From Methanolinea sp. UBA277 (GTDB lineage Archaea; Halobacteriota; Methanomicrobia; Methanomicrobiales; Methanospirillaceae), in contig DANP01000007.1 in NCBI GenBank assembly GCA_002499905.1, forward strand, positions 35,887-99,886: a stretch of 64,000 bases of DNA, read 5' to 3'. Shown piece after piece: positions 8,621 to 17,296 of the stretch. Position numbers and translations under genes: made by a program. Each line of letters starts with the position of its first letter. Within the stretch, counting starts at the first letter, position 1. The notes below the pieces were generated by a model. The model worked only from the letters and a program-made list of their open reading frames with translations. It was not told the DNA's origin and ran no database searches.

Positions 8621-9910
8621 ATGAAACCTCGCCCTCGTCTTGTCGGCGTTATCATAATTCTTGCTCTTCTATGCTCACCTGTTCTCGCAATCAGCCAGAG
8701 CGATCTGATTTCCCAGCTCCGGTCACAGGGAGCCGGAACGGGAACGCTCTCGGTGACCTCTTCACCCGTAGGGGCAGAAGTCTACCTCGATGGGGTATTA
8801 AAGGGGACGACATGCGGAGAGCAAAAATCCATTCTATTTCTGGGTATATATCCTTGGAATGAATGGCATTACCAACCGGTCACCATCACCGGGGTCCCCA
8901 TCGGTCTGCACAACCTTCGGGTGACCCTGTCAGGATACGAGGATTATTCGTCCTGGGTCATAATCCCGAACGACAAGGAAGTTCACGTAAAGCTGAAGGT
9001 CCAGTCCGGATCGACCACGATTCCCACCACTGTTCCGACCACGATTCCCACCACCGTTCCGACCCTGACTCCAACCACCGTCCCGACCATAGTCCCGACA
9101 GGACAGGTGCCCCTCGTTGTCAAGACCGGAACCGTCTCGGTCTCCTCCACCCCGACGGGAGCCAGGGTCTCTCTTGACGGCGTGGACAGGGGGACCACCC
9201 CGGTCACCATCACCGGGGTCTCCACCGGTTTACACCTGCTCAAAGTTACCCTGTCAGGATACGAGGATTATTCGACAAGGTTTTTTTTGGTCTCCGGAAA
9301 AACCGTTTCTGTAACGCTGGAACGGGGGCGCATCGAGTTCCACGAAGAGACCACCATTGATGCAAAACCGAACATCTACCTGTACAGCGACCGGGACCTC
9401 ACCGCCCGGGTGCGCCTTTTCCCGGAAGGAGCCATCACGGCCTCCGATCCGCCATACAGGCCCGGGATAGGGTGGATAGCGGAGATAAGAAACGGCAGTC
9501 TCAACGGGGCAGGCGATTTCCTCTTCTACGAAGCCCTGGGGCATGATTCCGGATGGCAGAAGCAGGAGGGTTACGTCATCCGGGGAGCTTATCGTGAACA
9601 GGACATGGCGTCCATGCTTGGAGAATACGGGTTTAATGAAAAGGAGACCGATGAATTCATCGAGTACTGGGCGTGTCACCTTGCCGGCGACAGCGACTAT
9701 GTCCTCTATCCCCAGGAAACCAACGCAGTGAACCAAAACATGCCGCTCTCCGTCATCCCGGAACCGGACCATGTCAGCCGCATCAAGTTCTACGCGGAAC
9801 CACTGGTATCCGCCCCTGAACCGGTCACCGACCCGGAACAGATCGTCCGTGAAGGGTTCTATGTCGTGGAATGGGGAGTTACCCTCCGCGAAGAATTCTT
9901 GGATACATGA
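8621..9910 (+). CDS. Secreted PEGA-domain protein, paralogue 2
   Basis: This 429-residue tandem paralogue of the upstream gene has the same architecture: signal peptide (about 1-24), PEGA repeat, Thr/Pro linker, second PEGA and a C-terminal domain from K249 (KPNIYLYS). The C-terminal domains are nearly identical. The insertion inside the first PEGA differs completely: about 21 residues rich in aromatics (ILFLGIYPWNEWHY) against about 15 in paralogue 1. The spacer between PEGA 2 and the C-terminal domain is also diverged. The function is unknown. The ATG is chosen because its distance to the TATA box matches paralogue 1. Confidence 0.8.
   Translation: MKPRPRLVGVIIILALLCSPVLAISQSDLISQLRSQGAGTGTLSVTSSPVGAEVYLDGVLKGTTCGEQKSILFLGIYPWNEWHYQPVTITGVPIGLHNLRVTLSGYEDYSSWVIIPNDKEVHVKLKVQSGSTTIPTTVPTTIPTTVPTLTPTTVPTIVPTGQVPLVVKTGTVSVSSTPTGARVSLDGVDRGTTPVTITGVSTGLHLLKVTLSGYEDYSTRFFLVSGKTVSVTLERGRIEFHEETTIDAKPNIYLYSDRDLTARVRLFPEGAITASDPPYRPGIGWIAEIRNGSLNGAGDFLFYEALGHDSGWQKQEGYVIRGAYREQDMASMLGEYGFNEKETDEFIEYWACHLAGDSDYVLYPQETNAVNQNMPLSVIPEPDHVSRIKFYAEPLVSAPEPVTDPEQIVREGFYVVEWGVTLREEFLDT
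9014..9061 (+). repeat. 24-bp tandem repeat, two copies (Thr-Pro linker)
   Basis: Two copies of the linker unit ACCACGATTCCC plus ACCACTGTTCCG (one base differs in the second copy) encode TTIPTTVP. This corresponds to the three-copy array at 7489-7560. Confidence 0.85.
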
Positions 9911-9920
9911 AATAAATCCA

Positions 9921-9926
9921 TTTTTT
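9921..9926 (+). terminator. T-run after second PEGA gene
   Basis: Six T lie about ten bases after the stop codon. The following 134 bases to the convergent HNH gene show no ORF. Confidence 0.4.
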
Positions 9927-10060
9927 GGGAAAATATTGAGAATTCACCGTTCCTGCGGATTTTTCATCGGCCCCTCCAATAACCACGGGTGAGCTGATTT
10001 CCGACAATAAATAGGAAGGTTCCAGGGGCCGACGACTCCTATCCCGAAACGGACGATAAC

Positions 10061-10489
10061 TCAGGAGTGGTCACTGCAGAAGGAAAGCACCGCATCCATC
10101 CGTACCGCACCCCCGTCCCGCCGCTCTTCCGCATGCACCCTGGCATGGCAGTACCCGCAGAGCGTGATCAGGTTTGCCGGATGGTCATTGGTCGGATCAT
10201 GGTCACGGTGGTGCACATGGAGGTCATGGGACCATCCGCAGATCGTGCACCGGTTCCCGTCCCGCTCCCTGATCGTATCACGGGTCGCTCTCCAGGCCCG
10301 GAGGCCATACTTGGACCGGGCGCCGATGGTTCTCCGGAACTTTCTGCAGAAGAGGGTAGTGGTGCGCCGTTCCGAGAACGGGCAGGTGTGGCAGAGCGCC
10401 CGGAACCCGTTGGCGTCCGGCCGGTCCCCGCAGGGCGGACCTGCGGACCGGTCGAACGCTGAGAGCTGGAGCTGGATTTCAGGATTCAT
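10061..10489 (-). CDS. HNH endonuclease family protein
   Basis: This 142-residue protein has an HNH (beta-beta-alpha metal) nuclease signature. CTICG is followed by HVHHRDHDPTND, then NLITLCGYCHARVH, giving the two CxxC zinc pairs and the H-N-H metal residues. The N-terminal 60 residues contain a further Cys pair (CHTC), perhaps a second zinc site. It lies beside tRNA-Arg on the same strand and converges on the PEGA genes. HNH proteins of this size occur in restriction, mobile and housekeeping contexts. No partner methylase or integrase is nearby, so its role is open. Confidence 0.75.
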   Translation of the reverse strand: MNPEIQLQLSAFDRSAGPPCGDRPDANGFRALCHTCPFSERRTTTLFCRKFRRTIGARSKYGLRAWRATRDTIRERDGNRCTICGWSHDLHVHHRDHDPTNDHPANLITLCGYCHARVHAEERRDGGAVRMDAVLSFCSDHS

Positions 10490-10508
10490 ACCACACCGGA
10501 ACGGAGAA

Positions 10509-10583
10509 CGGGCCTGGAGGGATTCGAACCCCCGACATCCGGGTTAGAAGCCCGGCGCTCTATCCTGGCTAAGCCACAAGCCC
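10509..10583 (-). tRNA. tRNA-Arg (anticodon TCT)
   Basis: Read on the minus strand, a 7-bp acceptor stem (GGGCTTG with CAGGCCC), a D arm, an anticodon stem CCGGG/CCCGG with loop CTTCTAA (anticodon TCT), and a T arm with TTCGAAT form a full cloverleaf with discriminator G. CCA is not encoded and no intron is seen. It lies 20 bases upstream of the HNH gene in the same orientation. Confidence 0.95.
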
Positions 10584-10677
10584 TCGCAACCCATACTATG
10601 GGGGTTTCACCCATATTAACTATCGGAACAGGAGGAATGTTACAACCGGTGCCGGAAAAAAAGGAACGATGGAGTAT

Positions 10678-11070
10678 TCAGAGTGCGTGGTAGCAGGCCG
10701 ATTTCACCACTTCGACGGATACCGGCCGTATCAGGCTCTCCCGGGCTACGTTCTTGACCGTTGAGGACCCGATGCACCGGACCTTGATCCGCGCCGACAT
10801 CCGTTCCCGCTCTTCGTAGTGGAGACCCTGGGTGAACTCCACCATCCGCTTCATGGTGATGCTGATGGAGAGGATCTCGACGATGATTCCGGAATCGCCC
10901 GGGGTGATATCCTCAAGGTCAACGGAGGTCATGAAGACTGCCGATCCCGGTTCAAGTCCGGCCAGGGTGATCACATTGGGAGTGCTCTGCAGTTCAAGTG
11001 TCCGCGCTTTCCCCCGCTGAAGCTCCCGGATGATTTCGGAGGCAATACTGGTCAGTGCATAGCAGTTCAT
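10678..11070 (-). CDS. DUF473-type conserved methanogen protein
   Basis: This 130-residue soluble protein has no transmembrane segment. Its pattern (ALTSIASEIIRELQRGKART near the start, then DLEDITPGDSGIIVEI) resembles the archaeal DUF473 family, which has no assigned function. It follows the PAC2 gene by 6 bases on the same strand, so the two are probably co-transcribed. The family call is from memory. Confidence 0.6.
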   Translation of the reverse strand: MNCYALTSIASEIIRELQRGKARTLELQSTPNVITLAGLEPGSAVFMTSVDLEDITPGDSGIIVEILSISITMKRMVEFTQGLHYEERERMSARIKVRCIGSSTVKNVARESLIRPVSVEVVKSACYHAL

Positions 11071-11076
11071 GGTAAC

Positions 11077-11805
11077 TCACCCATACATCGGGAGTTGCTC
11101 TTTCTTCGGCATGGTCTCGGCAGACTGCACCTGCTCGGAGAGCTTCTGCATGGTCGATTCGATCTCCTCCGCCTGTTCGAGCAGCGGCTTCACATCGAGG
11201 TTGAGGTCATACATCTTGTTCAGGACCTCAATCGAGGCTGCAGAGGCACGGGGATCAGGTGCATTGATGGTCTCCCCGAGCAGCCCGTAAGCGTGGATAT
11301 TCCTGATTTTGCACTCGGTCAGGATGCTGCTGGCAATCCCGGAAATGCTGCCGATGGGAAGGATGATGGTGTTCTCCTGTATCCTCGGCAGGGCCTCATC
11401 TGATGTCGCCACACCAAAGACCCTTTTTTCCGGCTCGTTGGTGATGATACCGGCGATGGTGACCACTTCCCTGACCTTGAACGGCATCAGCCAGTCCATG
11501 ATGCCGTTCGCCACTTCGTAGCAGATCATGGGATGGATTGGAATATCAGCAACGATGGCAGCGATGTTATTCTTCTCGTAGAAACGGACCGGGACATTAA
11601 TCACTCCGCGGTTCATCATGGCCAGTGGGGGGAAGTACTTGCTGTTCATACTGCCGATCTGTGTGAATTCGAGCTGGTCGACCATGTACTGCAGGGCAAT
11701 ACTCCCAACGAGACCGCTCCCCGGAAAACCCATGAGCACTGAAGAGCCCTCATGGCTTAAAGGACGGGAGTAGATCCTGATATCCGAACTGGGATCCGGC
11801 GACAT
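11077..11805 (-). CDS. PAC2 family protein (proteasome assembly chaperone-like)
   Basis: This 242-residue protein has the PAC2-family N-terminal signature LMGFPGSGLVGSIALQYM and the mid-region VREVVTIAGI, followed by YGLLGETINAPDPRAS. Archaeal members (COG2047/COG1938 group) resemble eukaryotic proteasome assembly chaperone 2. Their archaeal role is not settled. The last 40 residues are a likely coiled coil (QAEEIESTMQKLSEQVQSAE). The gene diverges from DUF5611 at 11841; the 35 bases between hold both promoters. Confidence 0.82.
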   Translation of the reverse strand: MSPDPSSDIRIYSRPLSHEGSSVLMGFPGSGLVGSIALQYMVDQLEFTQIGSMNSKYFPPLAMMNRGVINVPVRFYEKNNIAAIVADIPIHPMICYEVANGIMDWLMPFKVREVVTIAGIITNEPEKRVFGVATSDEALPRIQENTIILPIGSISGIASSILTECKIRNIHAYGLLGETINAPDPRASAASIEVLNKMYDLNLDVKPLLEQAEEIESTMQKLSEQVQSAETMPKKEQLPMYG

Positions 11806-11840
11806 TAGCTTAACATACCCCCTCCATGTAAAAAAGTATT

Positions 11841-12161
11841 ATGCAAGAATATCCGGTAAAGCGGGGAATGACCAAAGATCTCGGCACCCGCATGGTTGAT
11901 GCGCTGCAGGAGTGTTTCGGCGCCGAGGTGCGCCAGGCCGGCGACCACTACCAGATCAGCTACGGGGCCCTGAAGCTCCTCGATGTGTCCATCGGGAAGA
12001 CCGGCAAGACGATGATCGTGTATACGGAGTCACATACCGATGCCAGGGACGAGGTGATCCTCGACACGAACCGAAGATTCCGGCGCTACCTCGACATCGC
12101 CACCGGGTACTCCACCAAAGAGCGGGTGAAAAAAGCAAAGACGGTCGAGAAGGGGGACTAG
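11841..12161 (+). CDS. DUF5611-type conserved methanogen protein
   Basis: This 106-residue basic protein has a conserved C-terminal stretch TNRRFRRYLDIATGYSTKER followed by a Lys-rich tail. It matches, from memory, the methanogen DUF5611 family. No function is known. It is the only plus-strand gene in this stretch and converges on leuS with a 3-base gap. No ribosome site is clear before the ATG, so it may be leaderless. Confidence 0.6.
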   Translation: MQEYPVKRGMTKDLGTRMVDALQECFGAEVRQAGDHYQISYGALKLLDVSIGKTGKTMIVYTESHTDARDEVILDTNRRFRRYLDIATGYSTKERVKKAKTVEKGD

Positions 12162-12164
12162 CCC

Positions 12165-14945
12165 CTACTCGATAACGATCGCCGGTTTGAAGGGAAGGGC
12201 CAGGAAGGCCTTGGCATGCGAGCTCTCCCCTGCATCGCGGACAGAGACCGGAACCGAAAACTCTTTTGAGAGGAATCCGGCGGCCGCTGAGAAGATGGCC
12301 TCCTCATCAGGAAGCTCCCCGATGAGCTGGGCAACGATCTGGGGCGGCAGGCGGTGAATGAGGGTTGTGCACTGACGCACGGCATCGGTCACCTCCTTTC
12401 CCCTCTTCCTCATCTCCTCGTCCTTCATGATCTCCCTGACCACCGTGTTCTTGTTCTCAGCGGTAGCCACGGCGGAGAAGACCTGTTTTTTCCAGAACGG
12501 CGCCGTGTAGATGGTGATCGCGGAGGGTTCGAGCTGGATGATCTTCAGGATGGACTCGATGTCCTCCACGGTCCGCGCCAGGAGCTCCTCGGCGAGCTCG
12601 AGCCGGCTGTCGACCATTGCCGGTTCGGCGACCGGCCAGGGTGCGTAGGAGACGAGACCGTCACCCCCGAGTTCCTTCCAGAGGTACTCGCAGGTGAAGG
12701 GGATGACCGGTGCCAGGAGCCGCACCCATGCCGAGCAGAGCTCTCTCAGGTAGAGGCTGCCTGTCGATCCTTCGGTGATCCGGCGACGGTACCACTTGAG
12801 ATCAGCCTCGATTCCGAAGAAGGCATCCTGGAGGGCCTGGCGGGTCTGAAACCGTTCGAGGGCTTCGGTAGTCCGGATGATGTGACCCTTAAGCCTGCTC
12901 TCCAGCCACCGGTCAAGGCTTCCGGGGTTCTCCTGTCCTGCCCGTCCCTCAAGCACCGTATTCATAAGCCGGTCAATCTGCTTCCGCGTCGAGGCAACCA
13001 GCTCGTTCCTCCAGTCAAAGTCCTGCCAGGGTTCGGCGCTCCCCACCAGAAACATCCGGACGGTATCGGCCCCGAACTCGTCAACCGCATCCTCGAGCAG
13101 GTAGACGTTGCCCTTGGACGAGGACATCTTTGCCCCGTTCAGGAGCCCCATACCGAAGACCACCATGCCTCTCGGCAGGCAGGGTTCGGGGAAGATTGCC
13201 ACGTGGTGGAAGAGCTGGAAGGTCAGGTGGTTTGAGATCAGGTCTTTTGCCGAGAACCGGAAGTCGTAAGGGTACCAGAACAGGAACTCCTTCCTCATCA
13301 GGTCGAGATTCTCCCGCTCCGGGAGTCCCGGTGTCTCCTTTCCAAGGAAGATGAAGTCAAAGACCTCCGGGGTGAGCAGGTCGGGGGACATGGTGGCGAG
13401 ATGGTGCGCGATGGTGTAGTAAGCCATGTACACCGTCGAATCAGAGAGGGGCTCGATCAGCCAGTCCGGGTCCCACGGCAGCCGGGTACCAAGACCCACC
13501 CGCCGGGTACATGCCCAGTCCTTGAGCCAGTCAACCGTCCGTTCGAACTCAGCCCTGACCTCGGGAGGCACGAGATCCATCCGCTCGATGAGGGTGGCAA
13601 CCTGTGCCTTCCATGCCGGGTCGCTGTACTGGAGGAACCACTGGTCATGCAGGATTTTGACCACGACCTTTGAGCCGCACCGACAGACAACCGAGCGGGT
13701 ATCAAACTCGTACATGGGCACGGACCCGTACTGGTCCATCATGAGCGAAGCGACCGAGTCCCGGGCTTCCCGCACGGAACTCCCGCCGTACCGGTCGAAC
13801 AACCTGCCGTGGGCGAACTCGGCCCCGTATACCTCCTGGGTGAGGGCTTCCATCCGCGGGTCATCCTGGTTGGCAATCCCGGCCCGCTCGACAGCGTCCT
13901 TTGCAGGGAGGGTGCCGTATCCGGGGACGGTGATCAGGGGTACCGGCTCGATCCCGGTGTACTTCCCTTCGGCCTGGAGATCGCGGAGTGCAATATAGTC
14001 GAAGGGGGCATGGGCGGGAACGCTCATGACAATACCGGTCGCCATGTCCGGGTCCACGAACCGTGCCGGGAGGATGGGGACGTCCCCGCAGAGCGGGTGG
14101 GAGACGGTCTGGTCGATCAGGTCCGTTCCCGGGATTTCACCGGTGATCTCAACGGTATGATCCTGGAACGAGAGTTTCTCTGCCGCCTCTCTGCTGATGA
14201 TCCAGGGCGCCCCGTCCAGGAGGATCCGGACGTAGGTCACTTCCGGGTTGACCCAGAGGTTGGTCACGCCGTAGATGGTCTCCGGCCGGAGAGTCGCCGT
14301 GGGGATGAAGGTGCCGTTCCACCGGAACATCACCAGGGTGAATTTGAGAATCTCGGCCTTGTCCCCTTCCAGCAGGTCATGGTCCCCGACCGGGTTGTCG
14401 CACTGCGGACAGTACCGCACCGGGTGTGCCCCTTTGAGTACGTGGTTTCCTTCCCGCAGGTGCTTCCACTGCCATTCGATAAATTTGCTATACGGGGGAT
14501 CAACGGTGGTGAAGCGTCTCCTCCAGTCGATGGAGATACCGCAGGAACTCATGACCCGCCTGTATTCCTCCGAAAAATGCCGGACGATGGCCAGGGGATC
14601 GACGAACCGGGCGAGCACGTCTTCCGGAACCTTGTAGAGGTCACGGTACAGGTAGACGGCTTTTGGGTCTCCCCGGGCAATCCTTTTTGAGATCCCGATT
14701 ACCGGTGCCCCGGTGACATGGAACGCCATGGGGTAGAGGACAGTCCTCCCCCGCATTCTCCAGAACCGGGCGATGACATCGGGGGCAATGTAGGTTCTCC
14801 CATGCCCGACATGCATCGCTCCGCTCGGGTAGGGATATGCAACGGTCAGGTAAAATTTTTCAGCACCGGTGGGTTCGGGCTCGAATGCATGCTCCCACAG
14901 CTGGAGGATTTCCTGTTCGATCTGGCGCATATCTGGGTTGCTCAC
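12165..14945 (-). CDS. leuS: Leucyl-tRNA synthetase
   Basis: This 926-residue class I aminoacyl-tRNA synthetase charges tRNA-Leu. The HIGH motif appears as HVGH (residues 45-48) and the KMSKS motif as KMSSSKGN (606-613). Between them lies the CP1 editing domain. The C-terminal region is of the long archaeal/eukaryotic type. The start is a GTG with a GAGGTGA ribosome site seven bases upstream. It is the last gene of a minus-strand run starting with the prepilin peptidase. Confidence 0.95.
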   Translation of the reverse strand: MSNPDMRQIEQEILQLWEHAFEPEPTGAEKFYLTVAYPYPSGAMHVGHGRTYIAPDVIARFWRMRGRTVLYPMAFHVTGAPVIGISKRIARGDPKAVYLYRDLYKVPEDVLARFVDPLAIVRHFSEEYRRVMSSCGISIDWRRRFTTVDPPYSKFIEWQWKHLREGNHVLKGAHPVRYCPQCDNPVGDHDLLEGDKAEILKFTLVMFRWNGTFIPTATLRPETIYGVTNLWVNPEVTYVRILLDGAPWIISREAAEKLSFQDHTVEITGEIPGTDLIDQTVSHPLCGDVPILPARFVDPDMATGIVMSVPAHAPFDYIALRDLQAEGKYTGIEPVPLITVPGYGTLPAKDAVERAGIANQDDPRMEALTQEVYGAEFAHGRLFDRYGGSSVREARDSVASLMMDQYGSVPMYEFDTRSVVCRCGSKVVVKILHDQWFLQYSDPAWKAQVATLIERMDLVPPEVRAEFERTVDWLKDWACTRRVGLGTRLPWDPDWLIEPLSDSTVYMAYYTIAHHLATMSPDLLTPEVFDFIFLGKETPGLPERENLDLMRKEFLFWYPYDFRFSAKDLISNHLTFQLFHHVAIFPEPCLPRGMVVFGMGLLNGAKMSSSKGNVYLLEDAVDEFGADTVRMFLVGSAEPWQDFDWRNELVASTRKQIDRLMNTVLEGRAGQENPGSLDRWLESRLKGHIIRTTEALERFQTRQALQDAFFGIEADLKWYRRRITEGSTGSLYLRELCSAWVRLLAPVIPFTCEYLWKELGGDGLVSYAPWPVAEPAMVDSRLELAEELLARTVEDIESILKIIQLEPSAITIYTAPFWKKQVFSAVATAENKNTVVREIMKDEEMRKRGKEVTDAVRQCTTLIHRLPPQIVAQLIGELPDEEAIFSAAAGFLSKEFSVPVSVRDAGESSHAKAFLALPFKPAIVIE

Positions 14946-15014
14946 ACAAAGTCACCTCTCTCCTGCATACAACGAAAGGAACCGTTTTCAACGAGAAAAA
15001 CCGGGGGACGGGCC

Positions 15015-16898
15015 TCACACCGGCCGGAGCCGGATGGTATCCCCGTCATTGTACCGCTTGATCATTTCCTGTGCAATACTGCTGTTCTTGGCCAGATGGA
15101 TCTCACCGGAATCATTCACTGTGGCGGTGAAGAGGTATTCTTTCCCGGCAAAGACGTCCACGATCTTTCCGGCCTGTTCAGGGCAGATGATGGCCAGCTG
15201 CTTCTTGTCCATCCTGATCTTCACCCCGCCGCCCAGGTGGAGCTCCTCTTCGGGGGCAGGGGTGGAAGGCTGCCTCTCGAGTTCGCTCCGGGGGCGGATA
15301 TCGATCCCGATGCCGACCTTGTTCACAATGCCGGCAATATTCTTTCCGCCCTTGCCGATGGCAGCCGGGACATCTTTGTCCTCGATGTAGACCACGGCCT
15401 TGGAATCGGATAGCATATGGACATCAACGTAGCCGTCGGTATACCGACCGATCTCCCGCTGAATGTCCCGCTCGACCATCTTCCAGGACGAGCTCTCTGC
15501 CGGCTCCTTCTGGATGACCGGGGGTTTCAACGGCGCCGCTGCCGTCAACGGCCGCATGACCGGCATGACGATGGTCTCCGAGTCGTACTTGAAGATCTCG
15601 AAGAGGAGCTCCCCGGTCTCGTAGTCGCAGAGGGTGGTGACCGGGCGGAGATTGATTTCGCTCGACATCCCTTCCGGCACCTTGATGGTGAACCCCAGAT
15701 CATAGACATTGGTGATCTCACCTTTGTCAACGAAGATGATGGTGTTGACCACCTGGGGGAGGACCCCGAAATCGACCCGGTCGGAGAGGCGCTGGAGGGC
15801 ATCGTGGATGCCAATCGCATGGATACCCCCGACCATACCGATCCCGGCCAGGCGCATGTCGGCAAATACCCGGAAGTCCTCGTTCTTCCGGAGTTCATCG
15901 AAGATGACAAAATCCGGCCTGACCAGCATCAGTACGTCGGCCGTGTTCTGCATACTCCCTTCCAGACCGGAGTACTGGGTAATGTGGTCAGGGACCTGGA
16001 GTTCCCTTGGTGCCTCCATGGTTTTAACGATGAACCCATTGTCGGCAAGGTAAGTCGCAATGCTCTGGGCGAGCGTGGTCTTTCCCGCACCCGGTGGTCC
16101 TGCGACGAGGAGCCCACGTTTTTCGCCCATGATCCGGTTTTTGATGATTTCGGCCTTGTTGAAACTCTCAAGGGTCACATCAGCAATCGGCCGGACAGCG
16201 GTAATCTCCATCCCGTCCGAAAACGGGCGCCGGGCAATGGCGATCCGCATGGATCCGATCTGGACCACGGTGATACCACGGCGTTCTATCTCGATGAAAC
16301 CGTCGGGATCGCGCTTGGCCCGCTCGAGGATCTCCTGGGAGAGATTGCGGAGTTCGTAATCGGACATCGGCTGATCCCGCAACCTGATCAGCTGCATCTC
16401 CTTCACCGTTCCCTTCCGGGCCATGGGAGGAACCCGCTCTTTCAGGTACACAGTGATAGTATGCTCATCAAAGAACTGGTCGATGCCGAGAGGGGGAAAC
16501 GCCTCCATCTGGGGCCGGAGATAGACAACGTCGAGTCCTTTGGCCCGGGCCACCTCAGCCTGGACGACATCGCTGGTTATGAACTGTGCCTCGTGCTCTA
16601 TTGCGGCATTCCGTATCAGTGCGTCAATTTCTCCCCCGCTGGCCAGTTTCACCTGCTCCAGGCTCGGCCGGACTCCGGTGAAGGTGAGCGATATCACCCC
16701 TTCATCGGCCAGTTTGCAGAGGGCCTGAAGTTCGGTAAGGCCGGAAAAGCCGATCTCACGCCCCTGGTTTGCCTGTGCCTCGAGTTCCGCTACAACTGCC
16801 TCGGGTATGATTATTGTTGCACCCGTATATTCGCCGGTTTTTATCAGTGAGGTGATACGTCCGTCGATGACGACGCTGGTATCGGGTACTAATTTCAA
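15015..16898 (-). CDS. PIN-domain / ATPase / KH-domain protein
   Basis: This 627-residue archaeal fusion has three parts. An N-terminal PIN ribonuclease domain begins LVPDTSVVIDGRI, with acidic residues expected in a metal site. A central PilT/VirB11-like ATPase has Walker A GPPGAGKTTLA and Walker B-like FVIFDELRK. A C-terminal KH domain contains AAIGKGGKNI. This is the conserved PINc/VapC-ATPase family, suspected to act on RNA; its substrate is unknown. The start is TTG, supported by a GGTGAT ribosome site on the minus strand at the right distance. It lies 25 bases after hisI. Confidence 0.85.
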   Translation of the reverse strand: MKLVPDTSVVIDGRITSLIKTGEYTGATIIIPEAVVAELEAQANQGREIGFSGLTELQALCKLADEGVISLTFTGVRPSLEQVKLASGGEIDALIRNAAIEHEAQFITSDVVQAEVARAKGLDVVYLRPQMEAFPPLGIDQFFDEHTITVYLKERVPPMARKGTVKEMQLIRLRDQPMSDYELRNLSQEILERAKRDPDGFIEIERRGITVVQIGSMRIAIARRPFSDGMEITAVRPIADVTLESFNKAEIIKNRIMGEKRGLLVAGPPGAGKTTLAQSIATYLADNGFIVKTMEAPRELQVPDHITQYSGLEGSMQNTADVLMLVRPDFVIFDELRKNEDFRVFADMRLAGIGMVGGIHAIGIHDALQRLSDRVDFGVLPQVVNTIIFVDKGEITNVYDLGFTIKVPEGMSSEINLRPVTTLCDYETGELLFEIFKYDSETIVMPVMRPLTAAAPLKPPVIQKEPAESSSWKMVERDIQREIGRYTDGYVDVHMLSDSKAVVYIEDKDVPAAIGKGGKNIAGIVNKVGIGIDIRPRSELERQPSTPAPEEELHLGGGVKIRMDKKQLAIICPEQAGKIVDVFAGKEYLFTATVNDSGEIHLAKNSSIAQEMIKRYNDGDTIRLRPV

Positions 16899-16923
16899 AA
16901 AATATCACCGTATAGGTATATGA

Positions 16924-17292
16924 TCATTGACCTTTATTAGCATATACCTTAGAAGGATCAAACACTTTTTCCGAGATGATATCTCCCTCTATTGTCCGGT
17001 AGAAACAGCTCCGGTAGCCGGTATGGCAGGCAGCACCCTCCTGGCTGACCAGATAGAGGAGGCAGTCTTCGTCACAGTCCACCCGGATCTCATGCACCCG
17101 CTGGACATGTCCGCTCTCCTCACCTTTCTTCCAGAGTTTCTTCCTGCTGCGGCTGAAATAGTGGGCAAACCCGGTCTCCCGGGTCTTTCGCACTGCTTCT
17201 GCATTTCCGTAGGCGACCATCAGCACTTCCCGGGTCCCGGCATCCTGAACCACGACCGGGATCAGTCCATCAATAAATTTCAACTCGATCAT
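16924..17292 (-). CDS. hisI: Phosphoribosyl-AMP cyclohydrolase
   Basis: This 122-residue enzyme of histidine biosynthesis opens the adenine ring of phosphoribosyl-AMP. Zinc- and metal-site motifs are visible: RVDCDEDCLLYLV, then EGAACHTGYRSCFYR. A TTG start further up would overlap the upstream gene. The ATG at 17292, just after the peptidase stop, gives the family's usual beginning (MIELKFIDGLIPVVVQD). It stands alone, without other his genes, inside the peptidase/PIN operon. Confidence 0.93.
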   Translation of the reverse strand: MIELKFIDGLIPVVVQDAGTREVLMVAYGNAEAVRKTRETGFAHYFSRSRKKLWKKGEESGHVQRVHEIRVDCDEDCLLYLVSQEGAACHTGYRSCFYRTIEGDIISEKVFDPSKVYANKGQ

Positions 17293-17296
17293 GTCA

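Noticed and set aside
7489..9061. Possible CRISPR-like array in the PEGA genes
   Set aside because: The 24-bp units are contiguous without spacers and encode a Thr-Pro linker in frame.
10061..10583. Mobile element or group I intron suggested by HNH plus tRNA
   Set aside because: The tRNA is complete without an intron, and no integrase, transposase, terminal repeat or duplicated tRNA end was found.
15417..16850. 477-codon plus-strand open frame
   Set aside because: It is antisense to the PIN-ATPase-KH gene, which has clear Walker and KH motifs on the other strand.
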